Of a stretch of 64,000 bases of DNA, positions 29,048 to 38,580 are shown piece by piece. The number at the start of each line of letters is the position of its first letter. The first letter of the stretch is position 1. The position numbers and the translations under genes are program-made. The notes under the pieces are model-generated. The model was given only the letters and a program-made list of their open reading frames with translations, ran no database searches and had not been told where the DNA came from. Origin of the DNA: Trichomonas vaginalis G3 (Eukaryota > Parabasalia > Trichomonadida > Trichomonadidae); NCBI RefSeq assembly GCF_026262505.1, contig NC_067203.1, forward strand, positions 22,797,411-22,861,410. Direction: 5' to 3'.

Positions 29048-31199
29048 TAAAATAAAAATATTAAATTATTTTGAAAAATAACTTAAAAAAATCTAATCTA
29101 ATTTTTTCAAAAAATATTTTTTTATTTCCTACTAAAGATGTATCGGAAGTTGTCTAAGTTAGAACACTCGGAAATAAAACAACTTCTTACAGAAGCTAAT
29201 ATAGATGTTGCAAAGCATTACGCAACAAACAAAAAAGCACTCGCTGACATCCTCAATGACTATAATGGTGCAATAAGTTATGATAGAATTCATGAGTTCA
29301 TAAAGCCGCAACGCGGCGAAGACGAAGTCCATGCAAGAGCATTTCCTTTAAATGACGTTGCTATTGACTTATATCATAGACGTTCAGTACCTCATGAAGT
29401 AAGAAGAGAAATGTTTGACATAACAAATGCAAACGTTGGTCATACTCGTAAAGCTCTTTCTCATGACGTTCGTCAAGAGATGTTTGAACTTACGAACTCA
29501 AACGTTGGTGAAACAAGAAGAGCTGTACCTCATGAAGTAAGAAGAGAAATGTATGACATAACAAATGCGAACGTTGGTGAAACAAGAAGAAGAGACGACA
29601 CACTGAAACAACAGAGAAGAGAGATGTTTAAGAGCGCTATAGAACAAGTTCGCAAAGATAACGATGTCCTTCGTTCCATTGACGACAAACCAAAAGAAGG
29701 TGAGAGATGGTTAAAGAAAGATGAAGAGAATAGGAAGAGGAATGTTAAGACAGGCAATAGACTCATTGACTTTAACATCGAAGCTTTAGATGAACCAAAC
29801 AGAGACTACTTACACAAACATTTCGGTAAGGTTTTCATGAGACTCTTAGAGAAAATTAAAATAAACTCCCAACAAAGATGGATGGTATGTTATAAACTTG
29901 GTGGAAAGTATGAATGTTCTACGTTAAACCTCAATAATATTGGAACATTACTACATCAGCTCTTGAAGGAGAACTTTATATCAGAGATAGAAGCAAATGC
30001 TGCAGGTATTGTTGAAATGCACTATGACTTCTTCTTGACAAACATAAAGAATCTTACTGAAATAAAGATGTATGATTTAACAGAATATGAAGGCTTAACG
30101 ATGTCAGATGTAAAGAAAGGCAAACCAAAAAAGAGACCATATAGAGATGAAAGCACACTGACAAATGACCAGAAAGCCATTTTGGAAGCTCTTAAGCAAA
30201 CAGGAAACCCAGCACTTATAGAAAGCTTTTGGAAAGATAATGGTGAAAAGAAGTTTTATAAGAAGAGAAGCGGTCAGTTCTGGAAGTATCTTTGCACATT
30301 ACCTATAAATCTTGAGCGCTACCAAATCTTCAATGAACTGAACAAAAGAACTGCAACACTTATGACAGAAGATAACTGCTTCGTTTATGCTTGCATTCAG
30401 GCTGGAGTAAATGAAGAAACTATTGACCACATGAGAGAAGTCATTCGTGTTAGTACAAGGACAAGAAATTTCTGACGCAACAGGTATAGCATTTAATGTT
30501 ACCATTGGTTACTTCAATGACTCAAAGTAAAGTACAAGAAATTTCTGACGCAACAGGTATAGCATTTAATGTTACCATTGGTTACTTCAATGACTCAAGA
30601 CATAATGAAATAAAGAGATACATACCAAAAGAATGTAAAACTATTCGAACTATTGACTTACTTCTTGTTGAAGACCACTACATGCTAAACGAAAGATTAC
30701 CAATGACAACATATTTCATTCGCAACTATATAGAAATCTTGAAGGAGTGTGGTGGAATGAACATTGAGAAACAGATGAAGATTTATACAAAGAGAGAGAA
30801 CAAATATGTAGTTCGTTATGATAGAACAACACCGTTATGGGATGTTATGAAAACATTGTGGGAGTGCAAATATTTCGAACCTATTTCTTATGGAGAACTT
30901 TTCACATATACGACTGACTTATATAAACAGAACCTTGCACCATTTAAAGATTTGACATATGCTCCAAAGTATTGTGTACAACTGAAGAAGAAAGCCGAGT
31001 CAAAAGAAGTAAATAAAGCTAAATGTAAGTTCATTCCTGAGCACGTTTTCTTTGCTGACTTTGAATGTAGCACTGATGGCTTTCATAAAGCTTTTAACAT
31101 ATGTTACGACAGTGAAGATGGTTCAGTGAGTGAAAGCATTTGGGGTCAGAACTGTGCAACAGAATTTTTGGAACGACTTCCTGACAAGAGTTTAATATA

Positions 31200-32503
31200 T
31201 AGGGTGTCCAAAGGTGTGTTTAGCCCAAACCTGAATACTGCGAATAGAAATAAACAAGTTACATATATATAAAGTTTATTTAAATATAATCACCATTGGA
31301 TTCAATCACGCGTTCGCAGCGATCGATCCAGGCTTGAAAGACACGCTTTAAATCATCATGAGAAAATTGCTCAAATTGCTCTCTTACAAAATTTTCAAGA
31401 TCATCTGGACTCGCGAATTCGCGTCCTTCAGCTCTCTTTTTTAGCGTGCCGAATAAATAAAAGTCAGAGGGTGCAATATCAGGTGAATAAATTGGGTTTG
31501 GAACAACTTTGACATTGTTTTCCAACAAGTAATTCATTACCTTATGACTTTTGTGAACTCTTGAATTATCAAAATGAATTGCAAACTTTTGTTTTTGTTG
31601 TTTGGATTTCTCAAACTCATCAGAATTGATAATTTGAATAAGAACATTGTCAATTAGATACTGAGCATTCATCGTATTAGGTTTTTGAAGAATATCAATT
31701 GCGATGATGCCATTCACGCCCCAAAAAACCGACAACATCATCATTGGTGTGTCAATTTTTTTCTTCGGGAATGTTTGCGGATTTTCAGCCTTCGGGATCC
31801 ACATGATTTTGGCTTCTGTTGCATATTGAAACCAAGACTCGTCCCCTGTTACTAAAAAGCGAAACTTCTTGGATTGATACGCACTCAATATAGAGAGGAG
31901 CTCTTTCGAAGATTGGACTCTAGATTTTTTTTGAACTGAATTAAGGTTGTGCGGAACCCAACGTGTATACGCTAGTTTGTAGTTCAAATAATTGTGCAAA
32001 TAATAACTGACTGTTGTACGTGGTATCTTTGTCATCTCCTCTATCCTTCTGAGTGATGCTCTTGGGTCTTCATCTAGCGCTTGAAGAATTGCTTTGATTT
32101 TTCTTTGATCCGGCGATTTTTTGTCAATTTTTATGATGGGCGCCTTTTTGTTCATGAAGTGATACATCCTAACATGATACGTTACAGTGGAATAGCTAGG
32201 AGCATCCATACCGAAGCATTTTACCAATGTCTCGTAGATTTTTTTACAGTCTTTGCATTTTTTTGCAAGAGCGAGGATGTTTTCTTTATGATTCATTAAA
32301 AAAATGAAAAAAATCCCGCCAAAATTTCCCGCGAAACCGCCTCTTGTCTCAAAATTCATTTTATATCCCGGCATGGCGCCAAAATACAACATACTCATCA
32401 TATACATATATTCATATTTTTTATTATATATTTATAATCAGCATATATCTCCTTTAATAGTCTCATATAGAGCGCTGTGCTAAACGCACCTTTGGACACC
32501 CTA
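31200..32503 (-). mobile_element. Mariner transposon, Tvmar1-type, 1304 bp
   Basis: Ends read TAGGGTGTCCAAAGGTG on both sides (inverted), about 27 bp with two differences. TA is duplicated at 31198-31199 and 32504-32505. Comparison with the uninterrupted polymerase copy at 52.46 kb confirms a clean insertion. From memory, the length equals that of the T. vaginalis Tvmar1 family. Inserted after element A was already in place or while A was elsewhere; element B's polymerase lacks it. Confidence 0.95.
31280..32296 (-). CDS. Mariner transposase (Tvmar1-type)
   Basis: 338 residues from ATG at 32296 (MNHKENILALAKK), the only ATG that leaves a normal mariner amino terminus. Two helix-turn-helix units in the first 120 residues are followed by the WVPHNLN linker motif. 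Catalytic DD34D: Asp in VTGDESWF, Asp in IHFDNSRVH, and the third Asp in YSPDIAPSDFYLFG, exactly 34 residues after the second. It cuts out and reinserts the element at TA. The frame is intact, so it may still be active, or young. Confidence 0.95.
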   Translation of the reverse strand: MNHKENILALAKKCKDCKKIYETLVKCFGMDAPSYSTVTYHVRMYHFMNKKAPIIKIDKKSPDQRKIKAILQALDEDPRASLRRIEEMTKIPRTTVSYYLHNYLNYKLAYTRWVPHNLNSVQKKSRVQSSKELLSILSAYQSKKFRFLVTGDESWFQYATEAKIMWIPKAENPQTFPKKKIDTPMMMLSVFWGVNGIIAIDILQKPNTMNAQYLIDNVLIQIINSDEFEKSKQQKQKFAIHFDNSRVHKSHKVMNYLLENNVKVVPNPIYSPDIAPSDFYLFGTLKKRAEGREFASPDDLENFVREQFEQFSHDDLKRVFQAWIDRCERVIESNGDYI

Positions 32504-34480
32504 TATTTCCATAACCTCAGTTATGATATAAACTTCATCTTAAGACACATGACAGAAGTGAAAGGAACTCCCATCATTAAAGGTTCACGAACAATGCAAA
32601 TAACTGGCTTATATAAAGGAAGGGCAATTATTATAAAAGACTCTTACAGTGTTATAAATAAGAAGCTTAAACTATTTCCTGCTATGTTTAACTTACAAAC
32701 AGGACCGAAAGAAGTATTTCCATACAACTACTACAGCAGTGTTTTGTTAGCAAATGATAACAGAACTGGTGTCATTTCTGAAGCATGTAAGTTTGTAAAA
32801 GATATTGAAACGTTCATGAAAAACATAGATTTAATCGAAAACTGCAGAATAGATGAAAACCATTTCGATTTAGAAAAATATAGCTCATTTTATTGCAAAC
32901 AAGATGTAAGAATTTTAAGAGAAAGTTTTGTTAAGTTCCGCAATGATATATTGAAAGAGTTTGATTTAAACGTTTATGACTACGTTAGTATTTGTTCTAT
33001 TGCTAACAAATTATTTGAGAACAGAGTGTACTTCCCGAATGGAAATCTTTATGACCTCTCAAATAAACCAAGAGAATTTATTTCGAGATGCATTCAAGGT
33101 GGAAGATGTATGCTGTCAGATAACATTAAACAAAAGAGCGAAAAGAAACTCATTGCTGATTTCGACGCTGTTTCATTATATCCATCCGCTATAGCAAGAC
33201 TTTATACTTTAGAAGGTATTCCAAAGGTTATGAAGAAAGAAATGTTAAGCACAGAGTATCTCATGAGACATTTATTCGATGACGACCAAAAGGAACCCAT
33301 TGGTGAAAAGTTTATGTCTGGCTTCTTTGTTCTCATTAAGATAACAGAGATTGGAATACATATACACTTTCCTTTAATAGTTTGTGACCCTGAACTAAAT
33401 CCAGAACTTAACGTTCCCAGAAGTTCAAACACTTGCTGTTTAATGTATGTTGACCATATAACATTACAAGACCTCATAAAATATCAAGGTGTCAAATGTG
33501 AAGTGTTGCAAGGATACTATTACGATGGAAACAGAGATATTAGAATAAGAGATGAAGTAAAGAAGTTGTTTGAGTTAAGGTTAAAGTATAATAAAGAAGG
33601 AAATCCTTTGCAAGAAAATATAAAGCTCATTCTGAACAGTATTTATGGCAAAACTATTCTATCTCCTATTGAGTCAAAAATAACCATAGTAAATGACAAA
33701 GATGCTATAAGATATGCCATCAGAAACTACAACCATATAGTGAAGTTCGAAGGTTTGGATGGTTCAGATAAAACTATTTTCAAGCTAACGAAAAGCATTT
33801 GCAGACACTTTAACTTCTGTCCACTTGGTGTTAATATTCTGTCTATGTCGAAGAGAATAATGTGTGAAGTATTCTGTACTGCTGAAGATATGGGACTTCA
33901 AATATTTTACCAGGACTGTGATAGCATGCATATTTTCAATGAAGACATACCAAAGCTTGCAGCAGAGTTTAAGAAGAGATACGGTCGCGAACTTATAGGA
34001 AAGAACCTTGGTCAATTTCATTCTGACTTCGCAGAAATAACACCTGGAAAACAAAGTTTAGCATACAAGTCAATATTTTGTGGAAAGAAGACCTACATAG
34101 ACTTACTCACGAATGATTTAAATGAAGTTGCATTCCATGCACGTTGTAAAGGTGTCAAACAAGACGTTCTTGCTTTAACAGCTAATGAAATGTTTCCTGA
34201 AGCTATACAATGCTATTACAATGAAGATAAGAACATTTACATACCTGTTGGAACATATGACAAAGACTCTGAGTTCAGTTTAATGAAACTTTACAAAGCA
34301 CTTCATGATGGTCAAGAGATTGGATTTGACTTATGTAAGTCATGTCAACCTTGCTTTGCTGAAAAGTTTAACTTCTCAATAACGACTAAAACAAGCTTTA
34401 TTCGTAAGTTGAAGTTCTGAGGTCATTTATTTTTGTCAGCAATGAGGTCATTCGTGATAAAAATAAAACTAGCGTAGATT

Positions 34481-35339
34481 TTACAATACTGCGATGGTAG
34501 AGTTTAAGAGTTGTGCTTCAATGTAGAGCCAGTCCTTATGGTCTGGAGGTAAGAACACTGGTGCTTTATGGTCATGAGTGGAGAACATGTCTATCCAAAA
34601 CTCACGATTGAAGCCAGTTAATTTATAGTATTTAGGGTTAGGAAGTGGTGAAGTTCTTGTATGACCAATGAACTCATTTTCAACTCCCTTACTTAAGTTT
34701 GAATATAATATTGCTTGTTTTCTATCCCAAATACCTGGAAATCTAATTTCGGAAAATTCATTTTTCCTCGGAAGCATTGCATCATAATTGAAAACATTCT
34801 TGAAATCATCACTTGGTTCAGAGATTTGAAATCTTATACGTGATGGATTTTTTTTTCTCTTTAGCGACTTCATTGAATGGTGAGAATACAATGAATTGAC
34901 AGTCATGTGTTCCATCTTCATTTGGTACAAACTCGTAATGAAAAGCTATTAATCTTTCTACAATTCCTTCTTCTTTCAGTTGTGCAAGAAACTCACGTAA
35001 AGGCTGTAAAGTTTGTACTTCAATGTTAAACTTCTTTTGAAAATTTTCGTAAAATGTAATTATACAGTCTTCTAACGTCGTACTGTTTTTAAAGTATTTG
35101 TATATGTGAATGTTTTGGACGCTTAAAGACTGTTCGTCATTTTCTATCTCGACTTGAAGTATAAAGTCAACCTTTCTGAAAGCACGTGTTATATACATAT
35201 TTGTTATGCCAATGTACTTCTCTTCATTTATGTTCACAATCCAGTCTGTTGGAAACTTAAACGTTACTCTGTTCCCCTTTATTTTGACGTCAGGGTTTTC
35301 ACTACTGAACGCAACAGATAAAGGTATTTGTCTATACAT
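34481..35339 (-). pseudogene. Maverick A minor capsid (penton-like) protein (broken)
   Basis: Same protein family as the whole copy at 55063-55920: MYRQIPLSVAFSSENPDV at the start, FKFPTDWIVNINEEKYIGIT, and an end with LYIEAQLLNSTIAVL. Beta-rich, no catalytic motif. In Mavericks a minor capsid (penton, single jelly-roll) gene usually lies near the major capsid gene; position and size are the basis for the call. The minus-strand leader reads TTTTTATCCGAATTAA before the ATG, the structural-gene type. Confidence 0.55.
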
Positions 35340-35363
35340 TTAATTCGGATAAAAATAAACCAT
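35340..35363 (-). promoter_or_regulatory. Maverick structural-gene leader (TTTTTATCCGAATTAA)
   Basis: Read on the minus strand, TTTATTTTTATCCGAATTAA directly precedes the penton-like ATG. A like sequence precedes the capsid gene at 36108-36131 (TTTTTATCTGAAGTAA), its copy at 56660-56684, and the basic-protein gene start at 35624 (TTTTTTATCTGCAGTCAA). Confidence 0.55.
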
Positions 35364-35624
35364 TTACTCTTTCTTTGCTTCAGCTTCTTTAGCTTTTGCT
35401 TCAGCTTCTTCTCTAGCTTTTTTCGCCAGCAAACGTGGGTTCTTCTGTCTTCCAGCAGCTAATGCAGCAAGTTGTTTTTCACTAAGTTTTCTCTTTGGTC
35501 TCTCTGGCTTTTGTTCTTGTTTTTGTTCCTTCAGTTCGGATAAAATTTGCTCACGAATTTCTTTCTTCAATGCTTCAACATCTATGACCCCTTGGGTCTT
35601 GTCCGTAGGGCTTGTCTGAGTCAT
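35364..35624 (-). CDS. Small basic coiled protein in capsid cluster (A)
   Basis: 86 residues from ATG at 35624 (MTQTSPTDKTQG). The first half is a Glu/Lys helix (ALKKEIREQILSELKEQ), the middle a basic KRKLSEKQLAALAAGRQKNPR, the end an Ala/Glu/Lys coiled run. Highly charged and without a catalytic motif, it resembles small DNA- or core-associated virion proteins. It shares the region before its start with the divergent gene at 35670. A broken copy is at 55945-56182. Confidence 0.55.
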   Translation of the reverse strand: MTQTSPTDKTQGVIDVEALKKEIREQILSELKEQKQEQKPERPKRKLSEKQLAALAAGRQKNPRLLAKKAREEAEAKAKEAEAKKE

Positions 35625-35669
35625 TTGACTGCAGATAAAAAACAAAATTAAAACTTTAACCGATGTAAA

Positions 35670-36104
35670 ATGAGCTTGTCAAAATCAGAGCGAGAGTCTA
35701 TTATATTAAATGACGCAAGAGGAATACAACATCCTTTCTATTACGTAAGTCAGAGTAAAGATGGTAAAATATACGTAAGAAAAAGAAAGGTTCCATTAGC
35801 GAATGCAGAAAGCGACAACATTAAGGTGTATGGCAAGGGTGAAGTCCACGAAGCCCATGTTAAGCCTTCTATTCAAACTGAAAAGTCAATAGAACCAGAA
35901 GAAAAGAAGCCAGATGTACTTTCAATAACGAACCAAGAGCTTATTGCAAAGTTCGTGAATTTCATTGAAAAACAAACCGAGTCAAAGAATCCTGACCCGC
36001 CAGTGAAAGAAGTTGAGACAAAAGAGAATGTACAGTTCATTGAAAATGTCAAGAAACAACTTCCACCACGAATGCCAAGAAGAAGAGTGAGAATAATGAA
36101 GTAA
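35670..36104 (+). CDS. Basic-tailed protein upstream of major capsid (A)
   Basis: 144 residues: an ordered start (SKSERESIILNDARGIQHPFYYVSQSKDGKIYVRKRKV), a charged disordered middle, and a very basic end (PPRMPRRRVRIMK). It lies 27 bases before the capsid gene in the same direction. A basic-tailed small protein beside the capsid gene fits a core or scaffold protein, by position only. Looks whole. A broken copy is at 56226-56657. Confidence 0.55.
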   Translation: MSLSKSERESIILNDARGIQHPFYYVSQSKDGKIYVRKRKVPLANAESDNIKVYGKGEVHEAHVKPSIQTEKSIEPEEKKPDVLSITNQELIAKFVNFIEKQTESKNPDPPVKEVETKENVQFIENVKKQLPPRMPRRRVRIMK

Positions 36105-36131
36105 ATAGATATTTTTATCTGAAGTAAATAC

Positions 36132-36303
36132 ATGCAGAACGAACAGCTAAACGAATTTACTCCAGCAGAGCATATTCATCAGATTCGCTCATATTTCGAT
36201 ATCATAGACAATGCAGTTCAAATTGGTGACACTAATAGAAAATATTGTGACGCAAAGATTCCATCACAACCTGGAACTGCTAAAGATAACACATGGGTAA
36301 CAT
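36132..36303 (+). pseudogene. Maverick A major capsid protein, 5' piece cut by insertion of element B
   Basis: Starts MQNEQLNEFTPAEHIHQIRS and matches the first 58 codons of the capsid gene at 56685 almost perfectly, then stops at TAACAT where element B's end begins (AGTTAGTATACATATC). This junction is the key evidence that B inserted into A. Confidence 0.9.
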
Positions 36304-36473
36304 AGTTAGTATACATATCATGGGTACGGTGGCACTGCGCGCCTCCTTACCCCTGATATGTGAATTTGACACTTTACAAAACCGTTAACGTATATTTTAC
36401 AACACTAATGACTTCACTAACGAATTCACTAATGTTTTCACAAACGACTTCACTAATGTAAAAATAAACGTTC

Positions 36474-36794
36474 TCACTTACAAAAGTATTGCAACTCCTC
36501 CCATTGCTGTGCTTCATATAACAGCTCATAATCTTCTGACTCACTTTCTTCTTCATATAGGTCAAAATCACTGTCATAGTTTATACCTGTAAGTTTTGAC
36601 AAAGCTAATGAAACACGCTTACCGTTTGTATCGTATGCTTGTATAAACTTTCCATTATGCTTGTAGTCATAAACGCTCAAACTAACTTTACCCTTTCTCC
36701 CTCGTATCTGATAGAATGTATTTTCACGAGGAACGAAGAACAAATTCTTGAACTCATGACCGTTGTAGTTTGTTATCTCAATAGTTTTCGTCAT
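36474..36794 (-). CDS. Small end-proximal protein of Maverick B (106 residues, unknown)
   Basis: 106 residues with ITNYNGHEFKNLFFVPRENTFYQIRGRKGKVSLSVYDY and an acidic end (DFDLYEEESESEDYEL). It takes the place that the 144-residue gene has in element A, close to the terminal sequence, so end-proximal genes differ between subfamilies. No recognised family. Looks whole. Confidence 0.55.
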   Translation of the reverse strand: MTKTIEITNYNGHEFKNLFFVPRENTFYQIRGRKGKVSLSVYDYKHNGKFIQAYDTNGKRVSLALSKLTGINYDSDFDLYEEESESEDYELLYEAQQWEELQYFCK

Positions 36795-36886
36795 TTATAT
36801 AAAAATAAAATAAAAAATAAACTTAAAAATTAATGATATCACCACTCCCACACGTATGAAAACATCCATTTAAATTTAGGGTAGAA

Positions 36887-36900
36887 GGTTAGATCTAACC
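36887..36900. promoter_or_regulatory. Palindrome GGTTAGATCTAACC (B, left)
   Basis: Same palindrome and AGGGTAGAA...TTTCTACCCT surround as at 21674, at the equivalent distance from the element end. Confidence 0.65.
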
Positions 36901-36944
36901 TCATTTCTACCCTCATTTCTACCCTGTTGAATTCATTGCTTTAT

Positions 36945-37459
36945 AACTCTCTTCCTTGGTTTCTTTTTAGTTGCTTTCTTTACGTCCGTCTCCAACTTGA
37001 CTGTCTTTCTTCTTCGGCCGTAATGATACCAATTACTTCCACCAGTCAATGGGTCAAATGGTCTTTCGTAAGGGTTTCCATACATTCCATAAGGTCCGTA
37101 CGGAAAACTACTGGTGGAGAAGAAACATTTTCTTTAGTTCCATCGACTCTATTTAAATGCATTGTTTCACCTTTCATCTGGTCATTAAAGTCTTTTGCGT
37201 GTTTTGCAAACTCATCGTCCTTTCCTAAAGCATTTTCTGACTCAGTCGCAACCAAATTGGATGCTTTATTTATGAGCCCTATTTTATTTAATCTTAACTT
37301 CTTTGCAACCCAGCCTCCAATCTTTCCTTTATTTGCATCTAATGTCTTCGAAACCCTTCCTCCACTCATTTTATTTACTGCGTCATAAGCTCCAAGTGCT
37401 TTTGCTCCAAATGCTAATGCTTTTGTTCCCATTGCGCCTAAAGCTGCCCAAGCTACCAT
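36945..37459 (-). pseudogene. Small hydrophobic/basic capsid-associated protein of Maverick B (broken)
   Basis: The start is Ala/Gly-rich and amphipathic (MVAWAALGAMGTKALAFGAKALGAYDAVNKMSGGRVS), the rest basic. An amphipathic membrane-active amino terminus in a small gene of the capsid cluster recalls adenovirus protein VI, but that is analogy. Element A has no copy in the window. Broken. Confidence 0.45.
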
Positions 37460-37544
37460 TTACACCATATTAAAATCATCTCTCTTCAATATTATCTCAT
37501 AAAAGTTCTCGTTACTGGAGAAAGTCAATGAAACATAAACATTC

Positions 37545-37682
37545 TCACGCTTCGCCCTCACCGCTTTGCGGTCTATCTAACTTATTTCTTATATCATCTA
37601 TACGCTTCAAAATGTCTGAACAATTGCTAACATCTTCTACAACAGTTATTTCATCATGAACGACCTTTAAGAACAAGCTCAT
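37545..37682 (-). CDS. 45-residue ORF upstream of the small capsid-associated gene
   Basis: ATG at 37682 follows the TAA (37683-37685) of the upstream penton-like gene without a gap. Starts MSLFLKVVHDEITVVEDV and ends in SGEGEA. Acidic, no motif. The tight packing supports a real gene; function unknown. Confidence 0.4.
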   Translation of the reverse strand: MSLFLKVVHDEITVVEDVSNCSDILKRIDDIRNKLDRPQSGEGEA

Positions 37683-38564
37683 TTAATATGCAATTAAAAT
37701 CATCTCAATAATGAGTCCATCCTTTCCATCTTTAGGTAGCACAACATCTTTCATTGAAGAAGGTTCGACAAGTCTTATGTTAAACTTACTGACAAAGTTT
37801 GTTATACTATAATGCTTCGGCGGCGAATACATGTAGTTTGAAAGACATAATATAGATTCTTCAGCAAATTCACTTATACTGGATTTTATAACAATGTTCT
37901 CACGAGACCAAATACGCCAAATTGACAATCTTGTAAGCAATCCTGCTGAACCTTCAACTGTAAACGTCGATGGTAACATTCCACGAAGGTCATCTATTGA
38001 CATCTTTGAGTCACTGAATTTAAATATTTTCTTAAAGCAATCGTCATTATCTAACCATGCAATAGCTTTGAAATTTTCATTCGAATATACATCTGCTTCA
38101 TTAAATGTAAATCCTGACTTCTTTGCAGAGACGACTTTAAAATCTATTGAGTTTGTTTCAAAATTATATGCTATGGTAACTTCTGAAGGTAATGGATGTC
38201 CTTCCGCAGTCAGTTGTTCTCTCACTACCGTTTGAAGCTTTGTGTTAAAAACTTTCATGTCATCTCCTGTATCTAAGTTCACATACACAGCAACAGGGAA
38301 ACTATCTTGCTTCTTTGTTTCATCATTATATCTCAAAACATTAAAGTTCTTCAATAATATTGTTCTTCCTGCTGGAATACTTCTAACTTGTCTTATTTCA
38401 ATAGCTTTCTCACCTCCTACATACTCTACCCAGTGTCTTGGATATTCATAAGTATACTGACTTTCTTGAATTTTGGTTGGTTTCATCATAACATGTTCAT
38501 AGTATATCTTTATACTCTTATCAGTTAGACTCGGTGCTATGTTCTGAATATTTCTGACTTGCAT
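37683..38564 (-). CDS. Penton-like/minor capsid candidate of Maverick B
   Basis: 293 residues from ATG at 38564 (MQVRNIQNIAPSL), chosen because it lies 16 bases from the divergent ATPase start. Beta-rich. The pattern YPRHWVEYVGGEKAIEIRQVRSIPAG parallels FPTDWIVNINEEKYIGITSMYITHA of the gene at 55063-55920, and both end in a short hydrophobic strand (LIIEMILIAY; LYIEAQLLNSTIAVL). Similar length (293 vs 285). Possibly two related capsid vertex or spike proteins. Looks whole. Not present in A. Confidence 0.5.
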   Translation of the reverse strand: MQVRNIQNIAPSLTDKSIKIYYEHVMMKPTKIQESQYTYEYPRHWVEYVGGEKAIEIRQVRSIPAGRTILLKNFNVLRYNDETKKQDSFPVAVYVNLDTGDDMKVFNTKLQTVVREQLTAEGHPLPSEVTIAYNFETNSIDFKVVSAKKSGFTFNEADVYSNENFKAIAWLDNDDCFKKIFKFSDSKMSIDDLRGMLPSTFTVEGSAGLLTRLSIWRIWSRENIVIKSSISEFAEESILCLSNYMYSPPKHYSITNFVSKFNIRLVEPSSMKDVVLPKDGKDGLIIEMILIAY

Positions 38565-38580
38565 TTTTAATGGAGATAAA
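38565..38580. promoter_or_regulatory. 16 bp divergent start region (penton-like / ATPase)
   Basis: Only 16 bases separate two divergent ATGs. It contains TTAATGGAGATAAA, i.e. TTTATCT on the reverse strand, like the structural-gene leader. Transcripts must overlap or have nearly no leaders. Confidence 0.5.

Larger units (their letters stand above)
29138..34420 (+). pseudogene. Maverick A DNA polymerase B (broken, and interrupted by a mariner)
   Basis: Family B polymerase of the protein-primed Maverick type. In order: the amino-terminal domain (EIKQLL, ILNDYNG); repeats of about 22 residues with VPHEVRREMFDITNANVG; a long middle region; ExoI with FADFECSTDG near 31.05 kb; ExoII HNLSYDINF near 32.51 kb; ExoIII FYCKQDVRIL near 32.9 kb; polymerase motif A DFDAVSLYPS near 33.16 kb; motif B LILNSIYGK near 33.63 kb; motif C YQDCDSMHIF near 33.92 kb. 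It would copy the element's genome with its own proofreading. A 1304 bp mariner (31200-32503) sits between ExoI and ExoII. Broken in a few places besides the mariner. Copy: 50531-54378. Confidence 0.9.
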
